Assembly (NCBI RefSeq): GCF_009905255.1
Contig: NZ_CP047602.1
Span: forward strand, 1,302,001 to 1,366,000
Direction of reading: 5' to 3'
DNA: 64,000 nucleotides
DNA from: Thermoanaerobacterium aotearoense
GTDB taxonomy: Bacteria > Bacillota > Thermoanaerobacteria > Thermoanaerobacterales > Thermoanaerobacteraceae
Position numbers and translations under genes: made by a program. The notes under the pieces are model-generated. The model searched no databases. It worked only from the letters and a program-made list of their open reading frames with translations, and was not told the DNA's origin. Position 1 is the first letter of the stretch. Each line of letters starts with the position of its first letter. Below are positions 50,369-58,572 of this stretch, piece after piece.

Positions 50369-50713
50369 ATGGGAATAAAATTTGTAGAAAAAAATGACAC
50401 CTTAATAGTAAAGATAAAAGGGGAATTAGATCATCATACATCGGATATTTTTAAAGATGCTATAAATACTGAATACCAGAAAGGATTTAAAAATATTATA
50501 TTGGATTTTGAAAAATTGAATTTTATGGATAGTTCCGGCATTGGAATGATTCTTGGAAGGTATAAAATGGCTAAAGATAATGATGGCAAATTGGCGATTG
50601 TATGTGCTAATTCTCGACTTTTAAAAGTCATTGAATTATCAGGAATTTTAAGGATAATAAATTGCTATGATACAATAGAAGAAGCTATTAAAAACATGCA
50701 AAGGGGGATATAA
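50369..50713 (+). CDS. spoIIAA: Anti-sigma-F factor antagonist SpoIIAA
   Basis: SpoIIAA in its unphosphorylated form frees sigma-F in the forespore. The ATG at 50369 lies 6 nt after GGAGGG; ATG 50363 abuts it. The 114-residue STAS-domain protein has the phosphorylated serine in FMDSSGIGMILGRY. It is the first gene of a three-gene operon, stopping right before spoIIAB. Confidence 0.96.
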   Translation: MGIKFVEKNDTLIVKIKGELDHHTSDIFKDAINTEYQKGFKNIILDFEKLNFMDSSGIGMILGRYKMAKDNDGKLAIVCANSRLLKVIELSGILRIINCYDTIEEAIKNMQRGI

Positions 50714-51145
50714 ATGAGTTATTCAAATAAAATGGAGTTAAAATTTTTAAGCAAGTCACAAAATGAGTCTTTTGCACGGACCGTTATTGCTGCTTTTGCA
50801 GCTCAATTAGATCCGACTGTAGAAGAAATAGCAGATATCAAGACGGCGGTGTCTGAAGCTGTCACAAATTCCATAATTCACGGCTATGAAGGCAAAATTG
50901 ATTATATAATATTAAAAGCAGAGATAGAAGGTAACAAGTTAACAGTCGAAGTTATTGACAATGGTGTTGGGATAGAGGACATTGAAAAAGCGATGGAACC
51001 TTTATATACTACAAAACCTGATGAAGATAGATCAGGAATGGGTTTTACTGTGATGCAGACTTTTATGGATGAATTGGTTGTTGAATCAGAAAAAGGAAAA
51101 GGTACTAAGGTTAGAATGACCAAATACATCAATTCAGGTAAATGA
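50714..51145 (+). CDS. spoIIAB: Anti-sigma-F factor and kinase SpoIIAB
   Basis: SpoIIAB binds sigma-F and phosphorylates SpoIIAA. The 143-residue GHKL ATPase has the N box ([15 protein letters not shown]), G1 ([10 protein letters not shown]) and G2 ([15 protein letters not shown]). It is adjacent to spoIIAA with no gap and 9 bp before sigF. Confidence 0.97.
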   Translation: MSYSNKMELKFLSKSQNESFARTVIAAFAAQLDPTVEEIADIKTAVSEAVTNSIIHGYEGKIDYIILKAEIEGNKLTVEVIDNGVGIEDIEKAMEPLYTTKPDEDRSGMGFTVMQTFMDELVVESEKGKGTKVRMTKYINSGK

Positions 51146-51154
51146 GGTGCTGCT

Positions 51155-51898
51155 ATGATTGATAAAGATAATGAAAGGAATGAAGATGTAAATGAACTTA
51201 TAAGAAAATCTAAAAATAATGACAAGTCTTCGATGGAGAAATTGCTGAAAGAAAATAGCGGCCTTATTTGGAGCATAGTGAAGAAATTTTCTTACAGAGG
51301 ATATGAGGCGGAAGATCTTTATCAGATTGGATGTATAGGGTTTGTAAAAGCCATTAATAAGTTTGATGAATCCTATAATGTGAAATTATCCACGTATGCA
51401 GTGCCAATTATAATAGGCGAAATAAAAAGGTTTTTGAGAGATGATGGACTTATCAAAGTTAGCCGGTCATTAAAAGAATTATCAAATAAAGCTTATTTTA
51501 TGAAAGACAAATTGGAAAAGGAATTAAATAGAGAACCAACAATTCAAGAAATTGCTTCAAAGCTTAATGTTTCGGCAGAAGAAGTTGCAATGGCATTTGA
51601 ATCTACTGCCGCTGCTGAATATTTGTATGATAATTCCAATCATAATGAGGATGACAATTTGCTTTTGATAGAAAAAATAGGGATCGAAGAACAGGAATAC
51701 GAAATTGAAGATAGGTTGGCTTTAAGAATGGTTTTAAAAAATTTAAATTCTCGTGAAAGACAGATAATTGTTTTGCGGTATTTTAAAGACATGACGCAGA
51801 CAGAAGTATCGAAAATCTTAGGCATATCTCAAGTGCAGGTATCAAGAATTGAAAAAAAGGTTTTAAAAAAACTAAAGGAACAGTTGCAAGAAGTGTAA
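51155..51898 (+). CDS. sigF: RNA polymerase sigma-F factor
   Basis: Sigma-F is the first forespore-specific sigma factor. The 247-residue protein has region 2 (LIWSIVKKFSYRGYEAEDLYQ then IGCIGFVKAINKFD), region 3 (SRSLKELSNKAYFMKDKLEKE) and region 4 (MTQTEVSKILGISQVQVSRI). The order spoIIAA-AB-sigF and coupled starts are standard. A terminator overlaps the stop codon. Confidence 0.97.
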   Translation: MIDKDNERNEDVNELIRKSKNNDKSSMEKLLKENSGLIWSIVKKFSYRGYEAEDLYQIGCIGFVKAINKFDESYNVKLSTYAVPIIIGEIKRFLRDDGLIKVSRSLKELSNKAYFMKDKLEKELNREPTIQEIASKLNVSAEEVAMAFESTAAAEYLYDNSNHNEDDNLLLIEKIGIEEQEYEIEDRLALRMVLKNLNSRERQIIVLRYFKDMTQTEVSKILGISQVQVSRIEKKVLKKLKEQLQEV

Positions 51899-51918
51899 AG
51901 TTATTTGCACTTCTTTTT
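51890..51918 (+). terminator. Terminator at the end of sigF
   Basis: GAAGTGTAAA (51890-51899) pairs with TTTGCACTTC (51904-51913) around GTTA, with one G.T, followed by TTTTT. Confidence 0.9.
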
Positions 51919-51947
51919 GTATGAAAAAAACATATTGTCACATAATA
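51919..51947 (+). promoter_or_regulatory. Sigma-G-type promoter before the small ORF-dodecin-spoVA unit
   Basis: GTATG (51919-51923), 17 nt, CATAATA (51941-51947) fit the forespore sigma-G consensus GHATR/CATWHTA. spoVA genes are sigma-G dependent in Bacillus, and no other promoter-like site precedes them here. Confidence 0.55.
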
Positions 51948-51969
51948 TTACTGTACCGAGGTGTTACAA

Positions 51970-52104
51970 ATGAGAAAGCTTATTATAATTTTCTCAATAA
52001 TTATATTTACTTTATCTGCTATTTACTTTTTAAAATTTAGCGCCAAAAAAGTACCAGATAGTGCTATACTTGTTTATTTAAAGGAGGAATTAGAATGGCT
52101 GTAG
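51970..52104 (+). CDS. Small membrane peptide (44 aa) overlapping dodecin
   Basis: The ATG at 51970 has CGAGGTG 6-7 nt upstream. The 44-residue product has one hydrophobic helix (LIIIFSIIIFTLSAIYFL) followed by a charged tail. Its last 10 nt overlap the dodecin start, so translation is coupled. No family is recognised. Under the sigma-G-type promoter it would be a forespore membrane peptide; this is inference. Confidence 0.45.
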   Translation: MRKLIIIFSIIIFTLSAIYFLKFSAKKVPDSAILVYLKEELEWL

Positions 52105-52298
52105 TTAAAATTTTAAATGTCGTTGGAGATTCAACTAAAAGCTGGGATGATGCTATACAAAATGCTGTTGCAGAAGCTGCAAAAACTGTAAACAATATAT
52201 CTGGGATAGAAGTGTTAAACCAGACTGCCAATGTAAAAGACGGTAAAATTGTGGAATATAAAGCAAATATTCAGATAGCATTTAGAGTAGACAGATAA
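52095..52298 (+). CDS. Dodecin (flavin-storage protein)
   Basis: The 67-residue protein matches the dodecin family in full: VVKILNVVGDSTKSWDDAIQN, VAEAAKTVNNISGIEV, then a beta-strand end IVEYKANIQIAFRVD. Dodecins form 12-mers that bind flavins or CoA. AAAGGAGGAATTAGA is a strong ribosome-binding site. Its position between sigF and spoVAC, in the same direction, suggests forespore expression and a role in protecting or storing flavin in the spore; this is inference. Confidence 0.93.
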   Translation: MAVVKILNVVGDSTKSWDDAIQNAVAEAAKTVNNISGIEVLNQTANVKDGKIVEYKANIQIAFRVDR

Positions 52299-52300
52299 AA

Positions 52301-52325
52301 AGTGGGCAACCATAAGGTGCCCACT
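52301..52325 (+). other. Hairpin between dodecin and spoVAC
   Basis: AGTGGGCA pairs with TGCCCACT around ACCATAAGG, extended by two inner C-G pairs. No T-run follows, so it probably adjusts mRNA stability or read-through into spoVAC. Confidence 0.5.
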
Positions 52326-52351
52326 GTATATCAATTTATGGAGGTATTGAA

Positions 52352-52801
52352 ATGGAAAAAGATATAAAAAAGCAACAAGAATACAAAGATATTGCACAAA
52401 AATATGAACCAAAGCCAACTCTTTTGAAAAATGTTTTATGGGCTTTTGTGGTAGGTGGGTTAATCTGCGATGTTGGTCAATTTTTTTTAAATTTGTTTGT
52501 AAAACGTGGAATGACTCCTGAACAAGCTGGAACTCCTGTTGCAATTATAATGGTTTTTTTAGGCTCATTTTTAACTGGAATTGGTATTTACGATGATATT
52601 GGACGTTTTGCAGGAGCTGGCTCTGTTGTCCCGATAACTGGTTTTGCAAATTCTATTGTTTCACCAGCTATGGAGTTTAAGAGAGAAGGATTTGTATTTG
52701 GAGCAGCTTCGAGAATGTTTAACATTGCAGGACCGGTCATAGTTTATGGTGTTGGTACTTCTATTATCGTAGGGATCATATACTATTTTCTAAAAGGGTG
52801 A
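52352..52801 (+). CDS. spoVAC: Stage V sporulation protein AC
   Basis: SpoVAC is a membrane channel component for dipicolinic acid. The 149-residue protein has about four membrane helices and the conserved NVLWAFVVGGLICDVGQ, IGIYDDIGRFAGAGSVVPITGF and ANSIVSPAMEF. GGAGG precedes the ATG. The reduced clostridial set AC-AD-AE is present. Confidence 0.95.
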   Translation: MEKDIKKQQEYKDIAQKYEPKPTLLKNVLWAFVVGGLICDVGQFFLNLFVKRGMTPEQAGTPVAIIMVFLGSFLTGIGIYDDIGRFAGAGSVVPITGFANSIVSPAMEFKREGFVFGAASRMFNIAGPVIVYGVGTSIIVGIIYYFLKG

Positions 52802-52806
52802 TTACT

Positions 52807-53820
52807 ATGGCAATAAAAAAAGTTGGATCGCAAACTGTGAAATTCGCAAATCCGCCTTCTATTATATCGTCTGGCACAATAGTTGGACCAAAAGAAGGGC
52901 AAGGACCTTTAAAAGATTATTTTGACATGATTTTGACTGATGATACTTACGGTGAAAAAAGTTGGGAAAAAGCTGAATGTAAAATGTTTCAGGATTCTGT
53001 TAACTTAGCACTTAAAAAAGCAAGTTTAAATATTTCAGATATTGATTATTTGATAGGGGGAGATCTTTTAAACCAAATAATTACTTCTAGTTTTGCTGCC
53101 AGGCAATTTAATGTGCCTACATTTGGATTATATGGAGCTTGTTCCACAATGGCTGAAGGATTGTCGATAGCTTCTATGCTAATAGATGGAGGATTTGCAG
53201 ATCATATTGTTGTTACAACATCTAGTCATTTTTCTACTGCAGAAAGACAATACAGATTTCCATTAGAGCAAGGTGTCCAAAGGCCATTCACATCCCAGTG
53301 GACGGTTACAGGATCTGGTTCATCGTTGTTGTCATCCAATGGCACAGGTCCATATATAACACATGTTACCACAGGGAAAGTTGTTGATTTGGGAATGAAA
53401 GACGCAAACAACATGGGTGCTGCTATGGCACCTGCTGCAGCAGATACAATTTTGACACATTTTAATGATACTGGTTTTACAATAGACGATTATGATTTGA
53501 TAATAACTGGAGATATGGCGAGAGTTGGGAAAAGCATCCTAATGGAGTTGCTTAGAAAAGAAGGCATGAACATTGAAAATAAATACAAAGATTGCGGAAT
53601 AGAAATATATGATGAGTCGCAAGATGTACATTCCGGCGGAAGTGGGGCAGGATGTTCTGCAGTAGTTTTAAATGGTTGGCTACTTCAACAGATAAAAAGC
53701 GGAATTTACAATAGGGTTTTATTTATCGCTACAGGGGCTTTGCTATCGCCAACAAGTACGCAACAAGGCGAGTCAATACCTGGTATAGCACATGCAGTCA
53801 CAATTTCAAATTACGCGTAG
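52807..53820 (+). CDS. spoVAD: Stage V sporulation protein AD
   Basis: SpoVAD is a thiolase-fold protein that binds dipicolinic acid for uptake into the forespore. From the ATG at 52807 it has 337 residues. Family motifs are IISSGTIVGPKEGQGPL, FGLYGACSTMAEGLSIA, QWTVTGSGSSLL and DVHSGGSGAGCSAVVL. The longer frame from GTG 52798 overlaps spoVAC and abuts the ribosome-binding site. Confidence 0.96.
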   Translation: MAIKKVGSQTVKFANPPSIISSGTIVGPKEGQGPLKDYFDMILTDDTYGEKSWEKAECKMFQDSVNLALKKASLNISDIDYLIGGDLLNQIITSSFAARQFNVPTFGLYGACSTMAEGLSIASMLIDGGFADHIVVTTSSHFSTAERQYRFPLEQGVQRPFTSQWTVTGSGSSLLSSNGTGPYITHVTTGKVVDLGMKDANNMGAAMAPAAADTILTHFNDTGFTIDDYDLIITGDMARVGKSILMELLRKEGMNIENKYKDCGIEIYDESQDVHSGGSGAGCSAVVLNGWLLQQIKSGIYNRVLFIATGALLSPTSTQQGESIPGIAHAVTISNYA

Positions 53821-53835
53821 AGGAGGTTGATACAA

Positions 53836-54192
53836 TTGGATTATTTACGGGCTTTTCTCGTAGGCGGAATAATTTGCGTGATTGCTCAATTATTAATGGA
53901 TAAAACAAAGCTTACACCTGCGAGAATTTTAGTTTTGTATGTTACAGTAGGAGCTATATTAGGTGGTATAGGAATATACAAAAAAATAATAGATTTTGGA
54001 GGAGCTGGTGCCACTGTTCCACTTCTTGGTTTTGGAAATTCTTTAGCACAAGGGGCAATCAAAGCAGTAAAAAAAGATGGCATTACTGGCGCTTTTACAG
54101 GTGGTTTGACGGCAACAGCAGGTGGTATTGCTGCAGCAATTTTTTTTGGTTATTTGTTTTCCATAATATTTAATCCTCGTACTAAAAAATAA
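53836..54192 (+). CDS. spoVAE: Stage V sporulation protein AE (AEb)
   Basis: The TTG at 53836 lies 9 nt after AGGAGG and gives the usual N-terminus DYLRAFLVGGIICVIAQ. The 118-residue membrane protein shares the GGAGATVPLLGFGNSLAQG loop with SpoVAC. It ends the spoVA unit. Confidence 0.95.
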   Translation: MDYLRAFLVGGIICVIAQLLMDKTKLTPARILVLYVTVGAILGGIGIYKKIIDFGGAGATVPLLGFGNSLAQGAIKAVKKDGITGAFTGGLTATAGGIAAAIFFGYLFSIIFNPRTKK

Positions 54193-54204
54193 TCATTTAT
54201 AGAA

Positions 54205-54237
54205 AAGCATAATTCATGGGATTATGCTTATTTTTTT
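54205..54237 (+). terminator. Terminator after spoVAE
   Basis: AAGCATAAT (54205-54213) pairs with ATTATGCTT (54221-54229), followed by A and seven T. Confidence 0.9.
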
Positions 54238-54246
54238 GTGCAAATA

Positions 54247-54255
54247 TGGTATAAT
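54247..54255 (+). promoter_or_regulatory. Extended -10 promoter for cca
   Basis: TGG-TATAAT (54247-54255) is an extended -10 element just after the spoVA terminator; no good -35 is seen. It starts the cca-M50-scpA-scpB unit. Confidence 0.5.
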
Positions 54256-54323
54256 AATTAAAGCATATTAGCGAGAAAGAGGGAGTTTTTATAGATAGAG
54301 ATATACTTTTAATTTTAAAAGAT

Positions 54324-55475
54324 ATGTCGGAGAAAATTGGAGTAAATGCGTATATTGTGGGAGGATACGTAAGAGACAAATTGTTAAATTTAGAAAGCGA
54401 CGATATTGATATTACGGTAGAAGGCGATGGAATAAAATTTGCTTTTATGCTCAATGAAATTTTAAATGGTGAGATGGAAGTACATGACAAATTTGAGACT
54501 GCCAAAATAAAAACAAAAGATTTTGAGTTGGATATTGTGTCTGCAAGAAAGGAACGTTATGAACGTCCTGGAATGTTGCCAGTCGTACAACGAGCCAGTC
54601 TTGCTGATGATATTAAAAGAAGAGATTTTACGATAAATATGCTGGCATTAGATGTAAAAACAAATCAAATCATTGATATATATAACGGTGGAAACGACAT
54701 AAAAAATAAATTAATTAGAGTCGTGCATGATAAAAGTTTTGTTGACGATCCAACGAGGATTTTTAGAGCAATAAGATACAGCGGAAGATTAGGTTTTAAA
54801 ATAGAGCAACATACTGAACGGTTGTTGAGGAAGTCTATATCTGACGGTGATATTTTTAATGTATCTGCCGATAGAATTATGAATGAAATTTATTTGATAT
54901 TAAAAGAAAAGAAACCTGAACCTATAGTAGAGTTGATGAAGTATTATCAGATTAATAAGGAATTATTTTGCGGCATAAAGATTAATGCAACAAATTTGAA
55001 TACAAGCCCTAAAGAAGGCGATATATTATTGTATAGATTTTTGTTGCTTTTCTACAATGCCACAAAAGAAGATGCTGATTGTTTAATTAGAAAATACAAT
55101 TTAAAACGAGAATATTTAAGTGGATTATCTGATATTCTGAATATAAAGATGAATATGTCTAAGCTAAATGAAAATGCATCTATTTTTAATACATTAAAAG
55201 ATAAGAGGATAGAAGCAATATCTGCAGTACATATTATGGAAGACTTAAATACAAAACAAGCCATCGAAAAATATTATGATATGGTGAAATTAAAAAGATT
55301 AGAAATAAATGGCGACGATATAAAAAGATTAGGACTTCAGCCGTCACCAATTTACAAACAAATTTTAGATAAAATATTGCTGGATAAAATTTCAGGCAAG
55401 ATAAAAGATCGAGAAGATGAGATTAGGAGTCTATTACATTATGTAGAAAAAGTCAAAAGAGGTGAAAAGATTTGA
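54324..55475 (+). CDS. cca: CCA tRNA nucleotidyltransferase family protein
   Basis: The enzyme adds or repairs the 3' CCA of tRNA (or is a related nucleotidyltransferase). The head motif is AYIVGGYVRDKLL with the catalytic acid pair in DDIDITVEG, then RRDFTINMLA, the FVDDPTRIFRAIRYSGRLGF motif and the helical body. From the ATG at 54324 it has 383 residues, but that ATG has no ribosome-binding site. The frame is open upstream to 54258, and GAGGGAG at 54278-54285 points to a non-ATG start near 54291 (ATA). Its stop overlaps the M50 gene by 4 nt. Confidence 0.9.
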   Translation: MSEKIGVNAYIVGGYVRDKLLNLESDDIDITVEGDGIKFAFMLNEILNGEMEVHDKFETAKIKTKDFELDIVSARKERYERPGMLPVVQRASLADDIKRRDFTINMLALDVKTNQIIDIYNGGNDIKNKLIRVVHDKSFVDDPTRIFRAIRYSGRLGFKIEQHTERLLRKSISDGDIFNVSADRIMNEIYLILKEKKPEPIVELMKYYQINKELFCGIKINATNLNTSPKEGDILLYRFLLLFYNATKEDADCLIRKYNLKREYLSGLSDILNIKMNMSKLNENASIFNTLKDKRIEAISAVHIMEDLNTKQAIEKYYDMVKLKRLEINGDDIKRLGLQPSPIYKQILDKILLDKISGKIKDREDEIRSLLHYVEKVKRGEKI

Positions 55476-56086
55476 GTACATTATTAAGCTATTTAATTAG
55501 AATTCCGGCGCTGATAATCGCAATGAGTTTTCATGAATTTAGCCATGGATATGTAGCAGATAAATTAGGCGATCCTACGCCTAGGCAAAGCGGAAGACTT
55601 ACATTAAATCCACTGGCCCACATAGATCCTTTAGGACTAATTATGCTGTTTATTATATACTTTGGTTGGGCTAAGCCATTACCAATAAACCCATATTATT
55701 TTAAAGACAGAAGAAAAGGCGTTTTATATGTGGCTCTGGCTGGTCCCCTTTCTAACGTTTTTTTGGCTATAATAACGCGAATTCTGATGTTTTATGTTGG
55801 AAACATTCCTGTATTAGGACTTTTTTTGACTATACTATATCAATACAATTTGGTTTTTGCTGTGTTTAATATAATTCCTATTCCACCGTTAGATGGTTCA
55901 AAGGTTTTGTGGAGCATTCTTCCTCAGAAAGAAGCGTATATCTATTCGCAATATGAACAATATGGACAAATTGTTTTGCTATTGCTTCTATTTACAGGAA
56001 TAATTAATTTATTTATGACTCCGCTAATGATGGGATTAGATAGATTAATTTCTAAAATAATTTTGTTTCCGTTTGGAGTGGGATAA
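55472..56086 (+). CDS. M50 (site-2 protease) family membrane metalloprotease
   Basis: The 204-residue protein has the zinc motif HEFSH at residues 17-21 within the first membrane helix, GRLTLNPLAHIDPLG, and the second ligand motif IPIPPLDGSKVL. Five or so membrane helices are present. No PDZ or CBS domain is seen, so it belongs to the small minimal class next to scpA found in many Clostridia. The substrate is unknown. Confidence 0.92.
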   Translation: MSTLLSYLIRIPALIIAMSFHEFSHGYVADKLGDPTPRQSGRLTLNPLAHIDPLGLIMLFIIYFGWAKPLPINPYYFKDRRKGVLYVALAGPLSNVFLAIITRILMFYVGNIPVLGLFLTILYQYNLVFAVFNIIPIPPLDGSKVLWSILPQKEAYIYSQYEQYGQIVLLLLLFTGIINLFMTPLMMGLDRLISKIILFPFGVG

Positions 56087-56796
56087 TGTATAATATCAAA
56101 ATAGAATCTTTTGAAGGGCCTTTTGACCTTTTGTTTCATCTGATAGAAAAAAATGAAATAGATATAAAAGACATACCGATAGCATCTGTTTTTGATCAAT
56201 ACATGGAATATTTAAAGGCAATGCAAGAAATGGACTTGGATATTGCGACAGAGTTTATTTTAATGGCTGCTACATTGCTGGAGATAAAATCAAGTATGCT
56301 TTTGCCAAAGCAAAATGCCGAAGGGCAGCAAATGACAATAGCTGATGCAGATCCTCGAGAAGAATTGGTGGAAAAGCTGATTGAATATAAAAAATATAAA
56401 AGTATCGCAAACAGGCTGAAAGATTTAAATACATTAGGCACTAAATTTTTTAGAGATGAGCCTGAAATAAAATACGTTGATAAATCGCTTTGTCTTAATT
56501 ATTCAGCTATCGACTTAAAAAAAGCTTATATGAAGATTCTTCAAAAGTCCAACAACAATGTTATGCCAATTAGATATGCAAAAGATCAAATTACAATTGA
56601 TGACAAAATAAAGGAGATATTAAAGAAACTAATAGTTACCCCTGTGATTAAATTTGGCGATTTTTTAAAGAATTTACGTAAGTTGGAAAAAATTGTTTCG
56701 TTTGTAGCACTTTTAGAATTGATTAAATTAAATAAAGTTGCGGCTGAACAAAAAAAGACATTTGGAGACATAATTATAAAAAGTCTAAAGAGGTGA
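56086..56796 (+). CDS. scpA: Segregation and condensation protein A
   Basis: ScpA is the kleisin that bridges the Smc head domains. The 236-residue protein has the N-terminal YNIKIESFEGPFDLLFHLIE, central DIATEFILMAATLLEIKSSM and the C-terminal winged helix (IVSFVALLELIKLNKVAAEQ). It overlaps the protease gene by 1 nt and is followed 4 bp later by scpB. Confidence 0.96.
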   Translation: MYNIKIESFEGPFDLLFHLIEKNEIDIKDIPIASVFDQYMEYLKAMQEMDLDIATEFILMAATLLEIKSSMLLPKQNAEGQQMTIADADPREELVEKLIEYKKYKSIANRLKDLNTLGTKFFRDEPEIKYVDKSLCLNYSAIDLKKAYMKILQKSNNNVMPIRYAKDQITIDDKIKEILKKLIVTPVIKFGDFLKNLRKLEKIVSFVALLELIKLNKVAAEQKKTFGDIIIKSLKR

Positions 56797-56800
56797 AATA

Positions 56801-57307
56801 ATGGATATAGATTTCATAATAGAGTCCATACTATTTGCCGCTGGCAGACCTGTAAAGATAAAAACTTTAAGTGACGTATTGAATATATCTTCAAGGGATG
56901 TTATTGAATCTTTTAATAGGTTAAAAACCGGTTATGAAAGAGAAAATAGAGGTGTAAAAGTCTCAATGATAAATGATTCAATAGTGATGTCTTCAAATGA
57001 AGTATATGCAGACTATATAAAAAAGGCTTTAGGCCTTGATATAAAGCAAGGATTATCTCAAGCTGCTTTAGAAGTTTTGTCTATAATCGCTTATAATCAG
57101 CCTATTACAAGAATCGACATAGAAAAAATAAGAGGTGTAAAGTGCGAGAAAGCAATTAACACCTTATTAGATTTTAATTTAATCAAAGAAGATGGAAGAA
57201 TAAATGCTCCAGGCCGTGCAATACTTTATTCTACAACTGATGATTTTCTGAAGTATTTTAATTTGCCTTCTTTAAAAGATTTGCCCCCATTAGATGATAT
57301 TACTTAG
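56801..57307 (+). CDS. scpB: Segregation and condensation protein B
   Basis: ScpB dimerises and binds ScpA. The 168-residue protein has two winged helices, with IESILFAAGRPVKIKTL, LSQAALEVLSIIAYNQPIT, and DGRINAPGRAILYSTT. GAGGTGA precedes the ATG. Confidence 0.96.
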   Translation: MDIDFIIESILFAAGRPVKIKTLSDVLNISSRDVIESFNRLKTGYERENRGVKVSMINDSIVMSSNEVYADYIKKALGLDIKQGLSQAALEVLSIIAYNQPITRIDIEKIRGVKCEKAINTLLDFNLIKEDGRINAPGRAILYSTTDDFLKYFNLPSLKDLPPLDDIT

Positions 57308-57354
57308 TATTTTATTTTTATTATTGAAAACAATATATTTGAGAAGGTGAATTG

Positions 57355-58062
57355 ATGTTTTCTCTTTATATATTATTAATTTTGCTTGTAGTAATATTTA
57401 TTTTTATTTACCCTATGACTTTTAAAATGCACTATGACAATTATGGTGTAAATTTTATTTTGAATATATACATATACATTGTTCGATTTGCTAAGATTGC
57501 CAGCCTAAACGTTAATTATAAAAGAATTGATGAAAATGATAGAGTAGAGTTGTCATTAAAAATATTTGGAATTAGATTGATGAATGTAGTCGTTGATATT
57601 GTTAATTTTACTCTAAAAGACAATAGACCTGTAATAAAGTATGAAGTTCATAAGGCCTTTTTTTTAAAATTTCCCCAAAAATCAGAAAAGAGAAAAATGC
57701 TAAGTTTACATGATGTACATAGAATAATAGATTTATTTAATTCAAATAAGATTATGATTTATGAAATGAGCAAAAGCATTAAAAGGTCTATAGTAATTAG
57801 AAAATTAAGATTAAACATAGATGAGGGATTTAACGATGCAGCTTTTACATCCATTGTATATGGAATCATTAATTCTGTAATTTATACGCTAATTGTTCCT
57901 GTCTATTGCAATATAAAATTTTTAACTAAGCCTTACATATCTATAAACCCTCATTTTGGAGAAAATATTTTAAAAAGCGACTTTGATTGCATATTAGATT
58001 TTAGATATGGTAATATTATAGTTAATGGTATTAAATTCTTAAAAAATTTTAAACGGAGGTGA
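57355..58062 (+). CDS. DUF2953-family membrane-associated protein
   Basis: The 235-residue protein has a strong N-terminal membrane helix (LYILLILLVVIFIFIYPM) and a second hydrophobic part (AFTSIVYGIINSVIYTLIVP), with INPHFGENILKSDFDCIL near the end. DUF2953 proteins lie directly upstream of gerW/ytfJ in spore formers. The ATG at 57355 follows GAAGGTGA. The function is not known; context suggests a sporulation role. Confidence 0.82.
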   Translation: MFSLYILLILLVVIFIFIYPMTFKMHYDNYGVNFILNIYIYIVRFAKIASLNVNYKRIDENDRVELSLKIFGIRLMNVVVDIVNFTLKDNRPVIKYEVHKAFFLKFPQKSEKRKMLSLHDVHRIIDLFNSNKIMIYEMSKSIKRSIVIRKLRLNIDEGFNDAAFTSIVYGIINSVIYTLIVPVYCNIKFLTKPYISINPHFGENILKSDFDCILDFRYGNIIVNGIKFLKNFKRR

Positions 58063-58068
58063 TTTTGG

Positions 58069-58515
58069 ATGAGCGATCATCCTATTGAAGGATTAATGAA
58101 GACGACTATGGAGAGTCTTAAGGAAATGATAGACGTAAATACAATCGTTGGGGATGCGGTAGAAGCTCCGGACGGAACAGTGATCATTCCAATTTCAAGG
58201 GTAACATTTGGTTTTGCTGCTGGTGGTGGAGAATTTCAGATGACGCAAAATAAAGACAAAGAACAAAATCAAAATAATGGACAAACAAACATGCCATTTG
58301 GCGGTGGTAGTGGTGCAGGCGTTTCTTTGCAGCCAGTTGCATTTATGGTTGTAGGACAAGGACAGATAAGGCTTTTGCCGGTAAATCAAAATGCTATGGT
58401 TGAAAGAATAATCGATTTAGCACCTAAGTTGATGGAAGAACTTCAAAATGTTTTTAGCAAAAACAAGACTTATAAAAAATCAACTCCAATAACTGTAACA
58501 AATAACATAGATTGA
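58069..58515 (+). CDS. ytfJ: GerW/YtfJ-family spore protein
   Basis: The 148-residue protein has the family N-terminus HPIEGLMKTTMESLKEMIDV, the core TVIIPISRVTFGFAAGGGEF, a low-complexity loop rich in N, Q and G, and VSLQPVAFMVVGQGQIRLLP. GerW is required for spore germination in some species. GGAGGTGATTTTGG precedes the ATG. It lies 7 bp after the DUF2953 gene. Confidence 0.93.
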   Translation: MSDHPIEGLMKTTMESLKEMIDVNTIVGDAVEAPDGTVIIPISRVTFGFAAGGGEFQMTQNKDKEQNQNNGQTNMPFGGGSGAGVSLQPVAFMVVGQGQIRLLPVNQNAMVERIIDLAPKLMEELQNVFSKNKTYKKSTPITVTNNID

Positions 58516-58572
58516 TTTATTAGGTAGTAAGCGGGTCATAATGTGAGGTATTAACTTTCAAGGAGGACAGTA

